DNA from: Melieria omissa
Taxonomy: Eukaryota > Arthropoda > Insecta > Diptera > Ulidiidae
Reading direction: 5' to 3'
Length of the DNA: 64,000 nt
Assembly: GCA_963971225.1 (NCBI GenBank)
Contig: OZ020269.1
Span: 38,895,264-38,959,263 of the forward strand
How positions within the stretch are numbered: the first letter of the stretch is position 1; each line of letters starts with the position of its first letter. Positions 46,319-57,490 of the stretch are shown here, one piece after another. The notes under the pieces were generated by a model, which made no database searches, was not told where the DNA came from, and saw only the letters and a program-made list of their open reading frames with translations. A program made the translations under genes and the position numbers.

Positions 46319-47080
46319 TTAACATGGGCCTGAAAGGACCCATCCGAAAAAAAAATCCTGTGCCAGAGGTAGGCCAGGGTTACAAATGAATCCAGCTCGG
46401 ATGATCTTGTGGTAGATCTCTGAGCCAAGGATGAGCGAGACGGCGGTGGATCGATAAAAATAAGGATCCGCAAGGCGAAAATTCGAAAAACGTTCCGCTA
46501 CTCGCCCGTCAATGTCTTCCAGCGGAGTTTTAAAGGCGAGCGTTTGTTCGATCTTGGCATGCACGTCGATGCGCTGAGATGAATCATGACGCGAGACCAA
46601 GGTGACTCGGCAAAAGTGATGAAGATCAACCTTGGAAACTGGAAGATGCAGCTGGCGTACCATGGACGACGAGATGCGACTGGTGCAGCAGCAAGAATCT
46701 ATAAGGATTCGAGCAGGATAGCTGGCGGCACGGACGCGTATGAAGACGGAGGCCGTCGGAAAAAGTACGGTGACGCGTTGAACGGAAGCACTCGTAGCGA
46801 AAGGACGAGCCTCGCGTTGAATAATTAGACGTTCATTCGCATGGAGAAGCGTATTATGATGACGCTGACAATATTTGCAAACCATCTTGCTAGTGCAGTG
46901 TTTCGCTATGTGTGAATGTGCCAAACATCTAGAGCAATAACGATGCAACAATATGACCCGTAATCGCTTTTCTAAGTTCATCGAAAGGAACTTTTTACAG
47001 AAGCGTAGAGGATGAGTGCGTTGGCATAATCTGCATCTTTTGTTGTTATCGAGAGGAGTCGATGAAACGTTATCACTCAT
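46319..47080 (-). CDS. BEL 1 ORF3: zinc-finger plus protease-like protein
   Basis: An intact 253-codon ORF from an ATG at 47080 (context CGCCATGA) to 46319, downstream of integrase. Residues 16-81 repeat the nucleocapsid zinc-finger pattern of this element's Gag: CRLCQRTHPLRFC, CSRCLAHSHIAKHC and CKYCQRHHNTLLH. Residues 110-250 resemble the following retroviral-type aspartic protease domain, with ILIDSCCCTSRIS at the active-site position, an ILGSEIYHKII segment and the terminal FFGWVLSGP. The Gly after the catalytic Asp-Ser is Cys, so protease activity is doubtful. It looks like a diverged duplicate of the Gag-Pro junction carried as a separate gene. A splice-acceptor-like sequence precedes it. 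Its role is unknown; RNA binding by the zinc fingers is inference. Confidence 0.75.
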   Translation of the reverse strand: MSDNVSSTPLDNNKRCRLCQRTHPLRFCKKFLSMNLEKRLRVILLHRYCSRCLAHSHIAKHCTSKMVCKYCQRHHNTLLHANERLIIQREARPFATSASVQRVTVLFPTASVFIRVRAASYPARILIDSCCCTSRISSSMVRQLHLPVSKVDLHHFCRVTLVSRHDSSQRIDVHAKIEQTLAFKTPLEDIDGRVAERFSNFRLADPYFYRSTAVSLILGSEIYHKIIRAGFICNPGLPLAQDFFFGWVLSGPC

Positions 47081-47128
47081 GGCGACCTATGATTAGGATA
47101 ACAAAATTGTTAAGAAATGGTGGAAGGT
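47081..47128 (-). promoter_or_regulatory. Candidate splice acceptor upstream of ORF3
   Basis: Between the integrase stop and the ORF3 ATG the minus strand reads a pyrimidine-rich stretch, CCTAATCATAG, then GTCGCCATG. A branch-point-like CTAAT followed closely by an AG is what a subgenomic spliced RNA for ORF3 would need. This is a sequence inference with no transcript evidence. Confidence 0.4.
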
Positions 47129-50100
47129 CTAGTCAGATAAGACGATTAATTTCGTAATGGACCGCGTAATTATTCCTCGTTCGGTTTTAATATCGGCGAC
47201 GCGGACGCGTTGATCGCTACCGGGATATACTCGAAGAATTCTTCCCAACCGCCACGCAGTAGGGGGAAGATTTTCTTGACTAACAACAACTAAATCGTCA
47301 ACAGCAAGATCGCGCGATGGATATTTCCATTTGTATCGCCTATGCATTTCTTTAAGATACTCTTCTTTCCATCTTAAGGCGCTCTGTTGACCCAAAGCTT
47401 TCATTTTTTCCCATCTATTTCTCGCGCTTATATCAGAAATAATTGGTTCTGGGGGACCCAGAAGTGGAGACCCAATAAGGAAGTGACCCGGAGTCAAGGC
47501 AGATACATCCACAGGGTTTTCTGACATAGGACTAATAGGTCGAGAATTTAAACACGCTTCAATACGAGATAAAACTGTTGATAGTTCCTCGAATGTGTAT
47601 TTATGAGGAAGAGCCATTTTACGAAAATGGAGTTTGAAACTTTTAACTCCCGCTTCCCATAAGCCACCCATATGAGGCGACCCAGCAGGAATAAAATTCC
47701 ATTCAACAGGCTGATGGGAAAAGTGATTGGAAAAGGAATCACGAAACTGCTTGAGAAATGCTTTAAAATCCTTTTTGAAAGCTTTAGACGCACCAACAAA
47801 GTTAGTACCATTATCGGAGAAAATGGTTTTTGGGCAACCACGACGAGAAACGAATCGAATAAAAGCAGCGAGAAAAGCCGGTGTCGAAAGATCACTGACT
47901 GCCTCCAAATGGATTGCCTTTGTAGAGAAACAGACAAAAATACAAACATAACCTTTCGTTATAAGGCAAGCTCTACCTGTAAAGTTCTTTATGTCAAAAG
48001 GACCTGCAAAGTCGACACCAGTAATGGAGAATACACGACTGAGAGTAGTCCGTTCGGGGGGTAAAGCAGCCATGATCTGAGAGGCCTTTCGTTTCTTATC
48101 CAACAGACAAGTTTTACATCGATGAATAGTAGATCTAATGAGATTTTTCGCCTTCGGAATCCAATATTCCTGACGAAGCAATCGAAGTAGAAGTGAGTTG
48201 CCACCGTGAATCGTGATTTTATGTATAAAGGCAACTAAAAGTTTCGAAAACTGAGAACCATACGGAAGGATAATTGGGTGCTGTTCACTAAAGGAAAGAG
48301 TTGGTGCGTTGGCTAAGCGACCATTAATACGCATAACTTGTGCTTTATCCAAAAAGGGATTTAGAGTCAATAGGTTGCTCTTAGAATTAAGTGGGTTTTG
48401 ATTTAGAAGACAACTATATTCAGTTTGAAAGTGCGTTTTCTGAGAGAGAATTGTCAAGAATTTTCTGGTGTTATGGAGTTCTGCATTAGACAACACTATG
48501 GAAGTATAGCCCTTAGAATTTTCTGCAGGACGGTGAGTGCGATAGTAAAACCGAAGCATATATGAGACCACTCGAAGAGCTCTCGAAAATGACGAAAATC
48601 TAGAGAGAATGTCTTCCTCAACATTTACGAGCAAGTTGTGTACTGCAATCTTTTTTGCTTCGATTGAAGTTTCAAGATGAGTAGGGCTAGAAGATGGCCA
48701 CTCGGACCTATCCTTAACAAGCCAGGATGGGCCATGCCACCATAACGTATTCATACTTAAGTCCTGTGGAGTAAGACCGCGGCTACATAAATCGGCAGGA
48801 TTATCAGGTGAATCGACATGATACCAATTTTTAGCGTACGGTTTCTCCTGAATTTTGCTAACACGATTAGCAACGAAGGTAGTCCATGTAGATGGTGTTT
48901 TTCGAAGCCATGACAAAACAATTGTTGAATCAGTCCAACAGAAGACATCGTGAACTATTATATCAAGTTCGGATAGAAGAGAATCCAGCATGTCACATAG
49001 GAGCACTGCACCGCATAATTCTAGTCTTGGCAACGAGACAGTTTTGACTGGAGCGACTTTTGTTTTTGACGTAAGCAAGTGGGAGCAGAAACTAGTAGGC
49101 GATTTACGTACGCGAATGAAGATCACCGCCCCGTATGCTTTCTCGGAAGCATCGGAGAAAGCATGAATTTGAACTTCGTCTTGCAAAGAATAATTCACCC
49201 AGCGTGGTATTTGAATCAGGTTGATATCCATATATCCATCCAAAAATTTCTGCCATTTTCTTTCAATGGGCTCAGAAAGGCAATCATCCCAGCCTATGTT
49301 CTCAAGCCAGACCAGTTGCATTAAATTTTTGGCAACAATAACTACAGGTGCAAGCCATCCGACCGGGTCAAACAATTTGGCAATCATGGAGAGAAGTTCC
49401 CTTTTGGTGTGCGAATCCTTTCGCTCAATAGCAGGAACCTTGAAATAGAAATTATCAGTTCAAGCGTTCCAACGTACCCCTAAAGCCTTTGTAGAACTGG
49501 AATCTTCAAAGCTTAAGAAGTCTTCCTTTAATAGGTGCTCTTTCGGAAGGTCCACTAGAATTTCTGTGCGATTTGAAGTCCATTTTCTTAAGGAAAGTCC
49601 AGCACCATGTAAAGTGTCAATGAGTTCATTCCGGGCCTTTATAGCAGAAGGTAAATCATGCGCACCGGCGAGAACATCGTCAACATACATAGATCGTCGG
49701 AGAATATGTGCGGCAAGGGGAGAAGTGTCTTGAGAATCGGCTGCAAGTTGAAGGAGAGTGCGAATCGCCAGATATGGTGCGCAGTTGACACCAAAAGTTA
49801 CCGTTTGTAATTCGTAATCCGAGACTTCCACATCAGTAGAAGAGCGATGTAGAATGCGTTGGAATGGACGATGCCTTGGGTCGACAAGAATTTGTCGATA
49901 CATTTTCTGAATATCACTATTGAAAACAAATCGATAAAGTCTCCATCTTAGGAGAAGTAAAACTAAGTCAGACTGTAGCACCGGACCGACGTACAACACA
50001 TCATTCAAACTATTACCATTGGAAGTTTTATTTGAAGCGTTAAAAACAACACGAAGTTTTGTTGTTAGACTTTCTGGTTTAATGACCGCATGATGCGGAA

Positions 50101-52492
50101 GATAACAATATGTGCCCAAACTCTGATTTGAAGGCGGGTCGACTAACTTCATATGCGATAACTGCAAGTATTCGTCAACTACCTGGTCATATATAACTTT
50201 GAATTCGGGTTTTTTAAGAAGCGAAGCTTCGTTCCGAAGGAACTGCCGTAAAGCACTATTACGAGAATCTCCCAAGCAAAGTTCGTTAGGATAACTAACT
50301 TTAAAAGGAAGAGAGACAATGTATCTCCCATCTTCGTTCCGCCGAGTAGTAGCCATGTAGTTGTCCTCACACCATTGATCAGCATCCGATAGAATCCTTT
50401 TCCTAGGGGGTTCTTCAATTTCCCAAAAGCGAGAAAGAATTTTGTCCAACCCCGAATCCGTTGAGATGTCCACCTTCGTTGTAAAACACCTGACTTCGGA
50501 ATCCGGAATGGGGCCAATAAGAGTCCATCCGAAAACGGTTTGCTGAGCTGTCAGACTTCCGAGTAGATTGCGATGAATTCCATGGAGCACCACCTGTGGG
50601 TACAAATCGGCGCCGATAAGGACGTCTATGGCGGAAGTCCTCCAAAAGTCTCCGTCTGCCCAATTAAGGTTCGGTAGTTTATGACGTATTCCTGAATCGA
50701 CTGTACAGGATGGCAAATTTCCAGTGATTTGCGGAAGTACGAAAGCGAGGGCTTCGATTTTCACGTTTGGATCCGTAGGTGATCCGAGAACAAATGAGCT
50801 AAGTCGATTAGCGCTTGCAGAAAACGATTGATTAACCCCAGATATGCTGGCTTGTGTAGCAAACGTAGGCAAGTTAATCAATTTACGAAGGCGATCCGAA
50901 ATGAAAGATGCTTCTGATCCTGGATCAATTAAAGCCCTAGCAGCATAATTGGTATTCAAATGGCAAATATAGATTTGCGCTGTACCTAAAAGTACTCGTT
51001 GGTTTCGAGGAAACGCAAGATTCGGAGAATCACTATTCGAAAATGTATTAGTAGTGGACTGTATTTTTTGATGGAAGCTATGATGCTCACTCGTTTGAGC
51101 TACGGAAGAAGTAGAAGGCTGATTGGAGCGAAGCCCCGAAGAAGCACTCGAAGGTTGAAATCCTGGCGCGGTGGAGCGTAACTCGGACGACGCAGCCACT
51201 CTAGAAGTAGTAGAAGTAGTGTTAATTGGACGTAATCCCGACTGAGTCTTCGTAGAAGAAGGTGATTCGCGATGTAACAACGTGTGATGGCGTTGATGAC
51301 ATACGGAACAATTGTAGGCGCTTTTACAATCCTTCAATTGATGGCCTTTCGATAGGCAGTTTAAACAGCACTGAAAACGCTTAACACTGGAGAACCGATC
51401 GCAAACTTGCATGTTAAGAAAATGTTTACAATTGCGCAATATGTGTGGTTGCTTGCAAAGAACACAGCTTGAATCAACCACATTCGCATGAAAAGTATGT
51501 GTAAGTCGTTTAGAACCGCTAACCTCGCTAGATGCCGGTCTGTTCGAATTTGATTTGTTGAAAGTAGAAGTCTTTAACTCATCGACGCATTCGAGAGTTC
51601 GGTATCGCGTAGTAAGAAACTCGTCAAGTTCGCACCACTTTGGCAAAGCCGATTTGTCTTTAACACCTTGCTCCCAAAAAGCAATAGTGCGTTGAGGTAA
51701 ACGCTGCATACACATATAAACAATGATTGGATCCCAATCGGAAGTATTAACGTCGTATAATTTCAGCGAATTCAAACAATGATTAATGCCGCGTTGCAAA
51801 CTCTTAAGCCCAGAACCAGTTTCAGAAGAAAGAGCTGGTAAGTCAAAAAGAAGTTTAATTTGAGCATTAACTAAAATTCGTTTATTATTAAAGGCTTGGT
51901 CTAAATTTTTCCAAGCGAGCTCGAAACCGTCATTGGTCAAAGGGGACCTTCGCACTATTTCTCTCGCTTCTCCACTTGTTTTCTGAATGAGGTGATACAG
52001 TTTTTCAACATTAGTTAAGCGATTGTTCCTGATATAGATGGCTGTAAACAAATCGCGGAAAGTTGGCCAAGACGTATAGTCACCTTGAAAAACGTCAGTA
52101 TCACAAGGCGGAAGTGCGATATTATTGTTTAAAATAGGTTCTGATAAAGCAGAACTATCGAGAGTGGATGTATGACGAGGACAAGATGAAGCGAGATCGA
52201 AGTCGTGAATTTTTTCGTTAATTGTCGCTAAACATGAAACGTAGGTGCGATACGTGCTGTGATATTTCGCAGTAACGACAGCGATATCATCAGCATTTCT
52301 TTTCGTTTGCGATCCAAACGATATTTGACATTTTTCGTATTGAACTTTCACGGTAGCCCACAACTCCTTTAGCTCGGAGCTTTGAATTTCTAAAGTGAAT
52401 TTGCTATGACTACTTGATGGAGTTTCCGTAAAGGCATTTTCAAATTCAAAAACGCGATTAGAAGCACGGGTGAAAACGTCAAGTTTGACCAT
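47129..52492 (-). pseudogene. BEL 1 Gag-Pol polyprotein with one in-frame stop
   Basis: A single frame from the first ATG (52492) to 47129, about 1,787 codons, broken only by TGA at 49460-49462 just after VRWNA. Gag (DUF1759-type) has DTDVFQGDYTSWPTFRDLF. The zinc fingers are CVLCKQPHILRNC, CLNCLSKGHQLKDC and CSVCHQRHHTLLH. The protease has ALIDPGSEASFIS, with Pro where Ser or Thr is usual. The RT has SDIQKMYRQI and YVDDVLAG. After the stop come RNase H (AFSDASEKAYGAV, LPRLELCGA, CWTDSTIVLSWL) and integrase: the H-H-C-C finger, GVDFAGPFD, TIFSDNGTNF and GGLWEAGVK. DUF5641 lies near the C-terminus. One CGA-to-TGA change would explain the stop; readthrough is the alternative. Confidence 0.9.
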
Positions 52493-53674
52493 TTCGATTT
52501 GAATGGACGAAATCAAAATCAAAAAAGTAAAATCGAAGTAGCCCAAACTTTTTCACTTTAGCGCAACAAAGGTGAAATGCGAAAGAGAGAAGTAAAAAAT
52601 GTGCGACACGAGATATAAAAAGGAAAACAGTAGAAAATTAACTCAACGCTTGCTTTATTATGGATTGTTACAAGATTTCGCTTATGCGCTTCAAAAGTAT
52701 AAATGCAGTTAATCGGTATCACAAGTAATTTGCGTTACGCAAAGAATTGAATTTAAAAAATTTATAGTTTTGTGTGTCACCTCGTACTTCAATAGAAGGT
52801 GCACAATGCAGAAACGAATGCAGAAATGCCAAAAAAAAAATGTATTCGCGCAAGGCCTACTTGTGCCTTTACTTTCGTATGTACGTACCAGCAATTGTTA
52901 TTGCTTGGCAGCTATGTACATATGCACTAGTGGTTGTTGTTGCACTACGGATGTGCACGTACAAGAGAAATAGAGAAGAAAAGCAAAGTCGCGACAACGT
53001 AGCACTGAGTTTACCGAATACAGGGGCGCGTGATATGCGCGATGCTAAAAGGTATTTTATATGAAAGGCAGTTTGAATCCGTTAACCGATATGTAAATGT
53101 ATGCATATATATATAACCGTGTATCTATATAACTAGCTGGTTCGTTAACGGAACCCGAGAGAACTAAAAATATGTAATTAATTTTGCGCCAAGTTTAGTC
53201 AAAAACGTTGTTGTTATTTTCTTATGTATTTTCGACACATAAGAAAAGCGTTTTGTTTTTTTTTTTGTTTTTACACTCGCGATTTTGGGTTTTGTTTGTT
53301 AGAAAAATTATGTTAACACGCGAGCCTTACAGCAGGTACAACAAAACACACTATATGCTCAATAAATCAACTTTTGTAATATGCAAATATCGGTTCAACG
53401 CACCTGTGATAGCTTGTAATAGAGATGAGGATGATGAAAAACCCGTGCACAATATGGTGGTTGATGATCGCGAGAAGATGTTAAGTCCCACCAGAAGATA
53501 TTGAGGGAGAACGCAGGAGTGTAGGCAGCAGTGTATGGACGAGAAATCCGGAATTGTTGCGCGGACGAAGATCCGGAATGCGTGGACAAAGATCCGGAGT
53601 GCGTGGACGAATATCCGAAGTTCGTGGACAAAATCCCAAGTGCGTGGACGAAGATCCGGAATGCGCGTATAAGA
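52493..53674 (-). other. BEL 1 5' leader with 21-bp tandem repeats
   Basis: The untranslated leader between the primer site and the Gag ATG. Positions 53559-53665 hold about five copies of a 21-bp unit (GATCCGGAATGCGTGGACAA and variants). The rest shows no gene. Confidence 0.7.
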
Positions 53675-53691
53675 TCCGGCTCGAAGGACCA
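53675..53691 (-). promoter_or_regulatory. BEL 1 primer-binding site, tRNA-Tyr type
   Basis: The plus strand reads TCCGGCTCGAAGGACCA, identical to the 3' end of fly tRNA-Tyr plus CCA as I know it. It is three bases from the 5' LTR. Confidence 0.75.
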
Positions 53692-53694
53692 GAA

Positions 53695-54064
53695 TGTTGG
53701 GAGTTGTCGGCACGATATTAGAAAGAAGGAAATCGAAATACCATTAGAAAAAATGCAACAAGTAGCCAAACGATATTATGGCTCGATACGCACGTGCGCG
53801 GTTCGGAAGCAACCACGAGTAAAACGGTGAAGAAGAAAAACGCAACGGGTGATGGATTTTGCTGTAGGGTTTTATTGATGCTGCTGCCTCGCTGACGTCG
53901 GATGATCAAGTGAGTGTAGTAAAGAAATGAGAAAAGGGCCGAGGCCTGGATTGCCGCGCAACAAGAGGGCGAAAGCTTTTGTTGCTAACGGCTTACAAAA
54001 AGTTCAGAGTTGTTACACTAAGTGCAGCTTTAGCGGAGACTTTGAAAGAGATTTGGTCTAAACA
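53695..54064 (-). repeat. BEL 1 5' LTR
   Basis: 370 bp, beginning TGTTGGGAGTTGTCGG and ending GGTCTAAACA on the plus strand. Transcription of the element would start here and run leftward. Confidence 0.95.
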
Positions 54065-54352
54065 ATAGTAGTATTCAACTTATAATTCTTTTCTTATCAC
54101 AAATTACGCAAATATACGGCACAGCAAAAAAATTTTTCACAAGTTAAACAAAAATGGAGAATAAGAAGTTTATAAAAATAAGAAATTAAATAAATTTTCC
54201 AACTTCTCCACTAGTATTTCTTTTCAATCCTTTAACCATCTTACTAAAGATGAAAAACGTGTAAAGAAAAATGAAATAATATACAGCCTAACAATAAGTA
54301 ATTAATAATCATTAAACAATTAATAAGCATAAGAATTTGTATTTGAATTGTA

Positions 54353-55294
54353 GGGGAATTCTTTGTAAGGTGCCACTCTTTGTAAGGTGCCACCCCTGCT
54401 CGATTTCGATGTTCCAGCAATCCAAGAAAAAAAATTCCTATTGTCATTTAAGGTATATATGTCAACATCAATTCTAATGTGGTTTTTGCGGGAACATACG
54501 CAATGGTACGGTCTGGGTAAATAAAAGTGTCAAATTTGGTTAAGAAAAAACATAAAAATTAAAACTGAAGGTTTTTCTTGCGGTGAAAAAGTAACCAAAA
54601 ACTTATAAAAAACTAAGGTAAATATCAGTGTTGGACTTAATTTTTAATGGTTTTTCAGAATCCGAAATGATATCCGAGCATATCGCAAAAGGAACAAATT
54701 TATACAATGTTTTCCAAAATGGCGTCAAAATGTAAAGTGCCACCTTTTATTCTTTGTAAGGTGCCACCCCCCTTTTTTCATTGTTTTGTGGTCCTTTATC
54801 GGTAAAATGGCTTTTTATTTCTAGGAATCGTTACTACAATGAATTTAAAGTGTTCTTAGTCAATTTTTCTCTAATCTTATCATGAGGAATAAATTAGTTC
54901 AGTTTTGTTTATCAATTTCCATACAATTATTCGTTTTATTCGTTACCATTCAATTTCCATTTTGCTTTCGGTCATTTTCTATTCAATTCAAATTAAATTC
55001 AATAATATTTCGTAAATTTTCTAAATCATGCATTTTTGCTTGATATTTTTAGGTTTTTTGCGGTTTTTTTAGGGGGTGGCACTTTACATTAAAAAATTTT
55101 AGGGTGTCGATTTTGAACACTTTGGCAAATTGGCTGTAAAATTCGCAATTACGAAAAATTCAATTGAAGTGTTACCTTGGATCCTAGCCCCTTTAACCCT
55201 CTTTCGAACAGTATATTAAAATTGGCGATACGTTAATTTTCTAACGAATTATGCGCAAAAAAGCTATGGGGTGGCACCCTACAAAGAATTCCCC
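54353..55294. mobile_element. 942-bp MITE with TA duplication (family B)
   Basis: The ends are inverted repeats beginning GGGGAATTCTTTGTAAGGTG and, at the other end reverse-complemented, GGGGAATTCTTTGTAGGGTG. TA flanks both (54351-54352, 55295-55296). The motif TTTGTAAGGTGCCAC recurs inside near 54364, 54380 and 54765, with an inverted version near 55073. No coding capacity. It lies in the errantivirus segment between BEL 1 and env. Confidence 0.8.
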
Positions 55295-55416
55295 TACTAT
55301 TTAAAATAAGCAATACAAGTAAAAATTTATTTTTAAGTAAAGCACAAGATCCCAAGTATAAAGAGAAATCTTATTTAAGGAAAACATTGTAACATTTTCT
55401 CTTAATATAAGATAGG

Positions 55417-56320
55417 TTGATCTTAGCAAATGGCACTGCCGCCTTTTACATCTTTAGCTATAATTCACCGCTGGTGGCGATACAACATGGTGATGGGTGG
55501 ATCGTCGATGGTCATTTCCGGCTAATACACATCGTAAATTTGGATCAATTCAGAACGACATTGGAAGAACTGGAAGCCTCTACTCGTATGGGCGTGAGAA
55601 GCGCAGGAAACAAGGCTTTAGCTGGCCACTACCTAAACATGACACGCCAACGCCTTAACGAACTGCACGCAACGAGAGCTAGGGAACGAAGAGCAATTAA
55701 CTGGATCGGGTCGGCATGGAAATGGGTGGCAGGTTCCCCAGATGCAACTGACTGGGATAGTGTCTTGAAAATGCAGAGCAGTATTGTGGAGACCAGCAAC
55801 CACCAGTACAAAATCAACCAGCAAATCTTCAACGCCACTCGTGACTCGATAAATAAAATCAACCACATGGTTCAATTTTCAAATGCTTTAGGGAAGGAAG
55901 TTGGAACGGAACACGCAGAAACAATGACTCTAAACAAAATTCGAGTACTAAAGGAGGAAACAGACGAGATTATACGAGCTTACCAGATGGCAAAGGCCGA
56001 CATCATCAACACCAATCTTTTGAGCCAGAACGAAGTCAAGCAAGTGTTAGCCGAGGAAGAATCATTGCCCTACCAAAACGCTATAGAAGCCATAGAACAC
56101 GCAAGGCCCTCGATATACTCAAATGGCACATTACTACTTTACGTACTCTCGATTCCGAAGGTTAAAGTCAACAAATATCGCCTGCTAGTGACAAGAGCCG
56201 CGATATTCCAAGGGAAAAAAATCAATTTGAGCTACAAAATGGTCCTGGTGAATCAAATGGAGACATACGGCTTAAGAGAACGATGTCCATCAATCAACAA
56301 CTCCACAATCTGTGAAGCAA
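55417..56320 (+). pseudogene. Errantivirus envelope gene, N-terminal part
   Basis: The open frame begins without an ATG, immediately after an acceptor-like TTTTCTCTTAATATAAGATAG, as expected for an env expressed from a spliced RNA. It contains a furin-type cleavage site, RERR, followed by a hydrophobic stretch (INWIGSAWKWVAG) that fits the fusion-peptide region of errantivirus and baculovirus F-like envelopes, and a helical heptad region after it. The protein would mediate membrane fusion in an intact relative. It is cut at about 56320 by BEL element 2 and continues after 63867. Confidence 0.8.
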
Positions 56321-57490
56321 ACGAGTACTGCTGCTGTGAAAGCTTGTTTATTACTAACTTCAACTCAAAAGAGTAAGGGAGAGGGCTGGGGTGTGAACCG
56401 GGTTTTGTTTTTCGGCTCTAACTTTTCTCAGAATAAAGATATCGAAAAATCGAAGATACCGTTGGAAAGGTGAATATATAACGCAACTTTGTTATGAAGA
56501 GAGATTACCGTTTTGATTGAAATTTAACTCTCTACGTCCAATTTTCTAAGAACGTGATTTTTCGCTTTTTCAAAAAAGTGGCTGGGTTGTGAACCATCTG
56601 GAAAATCCCTATTAAAGTCAGAAAATACGAAGAAAACACCCATAATTTTTAAGTACATTGAGAATTTATTTAATCAGGAAGCCTCAAGAGGTGAAAAAAA
56701 GTTATAATGACGCCTCTTAGGCCAAAAAATCGCAATGAATGAAACTGCTCAATTTTTTAAATTTTCATCCTAATTTGTGTCGGAATGTTTGCATGTGAAA
56801 TACGAACGTGTTCTCGTATTGGCTCACTTCAAGTGAACACAACGAAATCGAGTTAAATTATATAAAATGACTTTATTTTAATATATCCGTTCATATTTGA
56901 CAGTGTTAGAACAAATGTAGTACGAAAAACAGGTGGTTCATAACCCAGCCACCTCAGTGGTTCACAGCCCAACCACGATGCCATTTTGGAAACTTTAAAA
57001 TAAACGACACTTCCAATCATAATTCGACATAAACAAATATTGCATCGTAAAATAGAATCAAAACACTAAATAAACATGTATTACACTGACCTTTTTGCAA
57101 TAAGCTCAGTCACTAAGATAGCACTTTAAAAAAAAGCCAACAAGTTTTCGCAGTCGATTTTCAAACACGATGTCTTTCAAACTCGATTGCTGCCACAAGC
57201 AATACGTGTTTGTACTTCGGTGTAACCACAAAAGCAGAGTCATATCATAAGACAAAATTGACAGTTGAAAGATTGGCGATATGTCAATTAGGGAAAGAAA
57301 AAACGGCAATGGTTCACACCCCAGCCTGGTTCACAACCCAGCCCTCTCCCTTACATTTGGAATGTATGATTGACTTAACTAATACAAAGCAAAAACGCGT
57401 GTATAAAAGGGAGAAAGAGAGCTTTACATAAGGAATTCGTATGTATTGTACGCGTGAATAACAGGACCGGATCATTTCATATTTTCAACA
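56321..57490 (-). repeat. BEL 2 3' LTR, truncated and interrupted
   Basis: Matches 63676-63867 once the MITE is removed. The first 25 bases seen in the other copy are replaced by env sequence. It ends TTTTCAACA at 57490. Confidence 0.9.
56376..57351. mobile_element. 976-bp MITE with TA duplication (family A, copy 2)
   Basis: Begins AGGGAGAGGGCTGGGGTGTG and ends with the inverted version. TA occurs at 56374-56375 and 57352-57353. The other LTR of the same BEL element (63676-63867) preserves the empty site with one TA, which defines the insertion exactly. It is homologous along its length to 4417-5390. Confidence 0.95.

Larger units (their letters stand above)
45719..54064 (-). mobile_element. 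BEL/Pao element 1 with a third ORF, near complete
   Basis: It is flanked by the 5-bp direct repeat ATAGT (45714-45718 and 54065-54069) and bounded by two 370-bp LTRs (45719-46088 and 53695-54064) beginning TGTTG and ending ACA. I see only one difference between the LTRs, so insertion was recent. The element is read on the minus strand: leader, Gag-Pol polyprotein, then an extra ORF before the 3' LTR. It sits between the pol and env regions of the errantivirus. Confidence 0.95.

Noticed and set aside
49079..49448. Plus-strand open frames across the BEL elements
   Set aside because: They are shadows of the minus-strand polyprotein, without family motifs.
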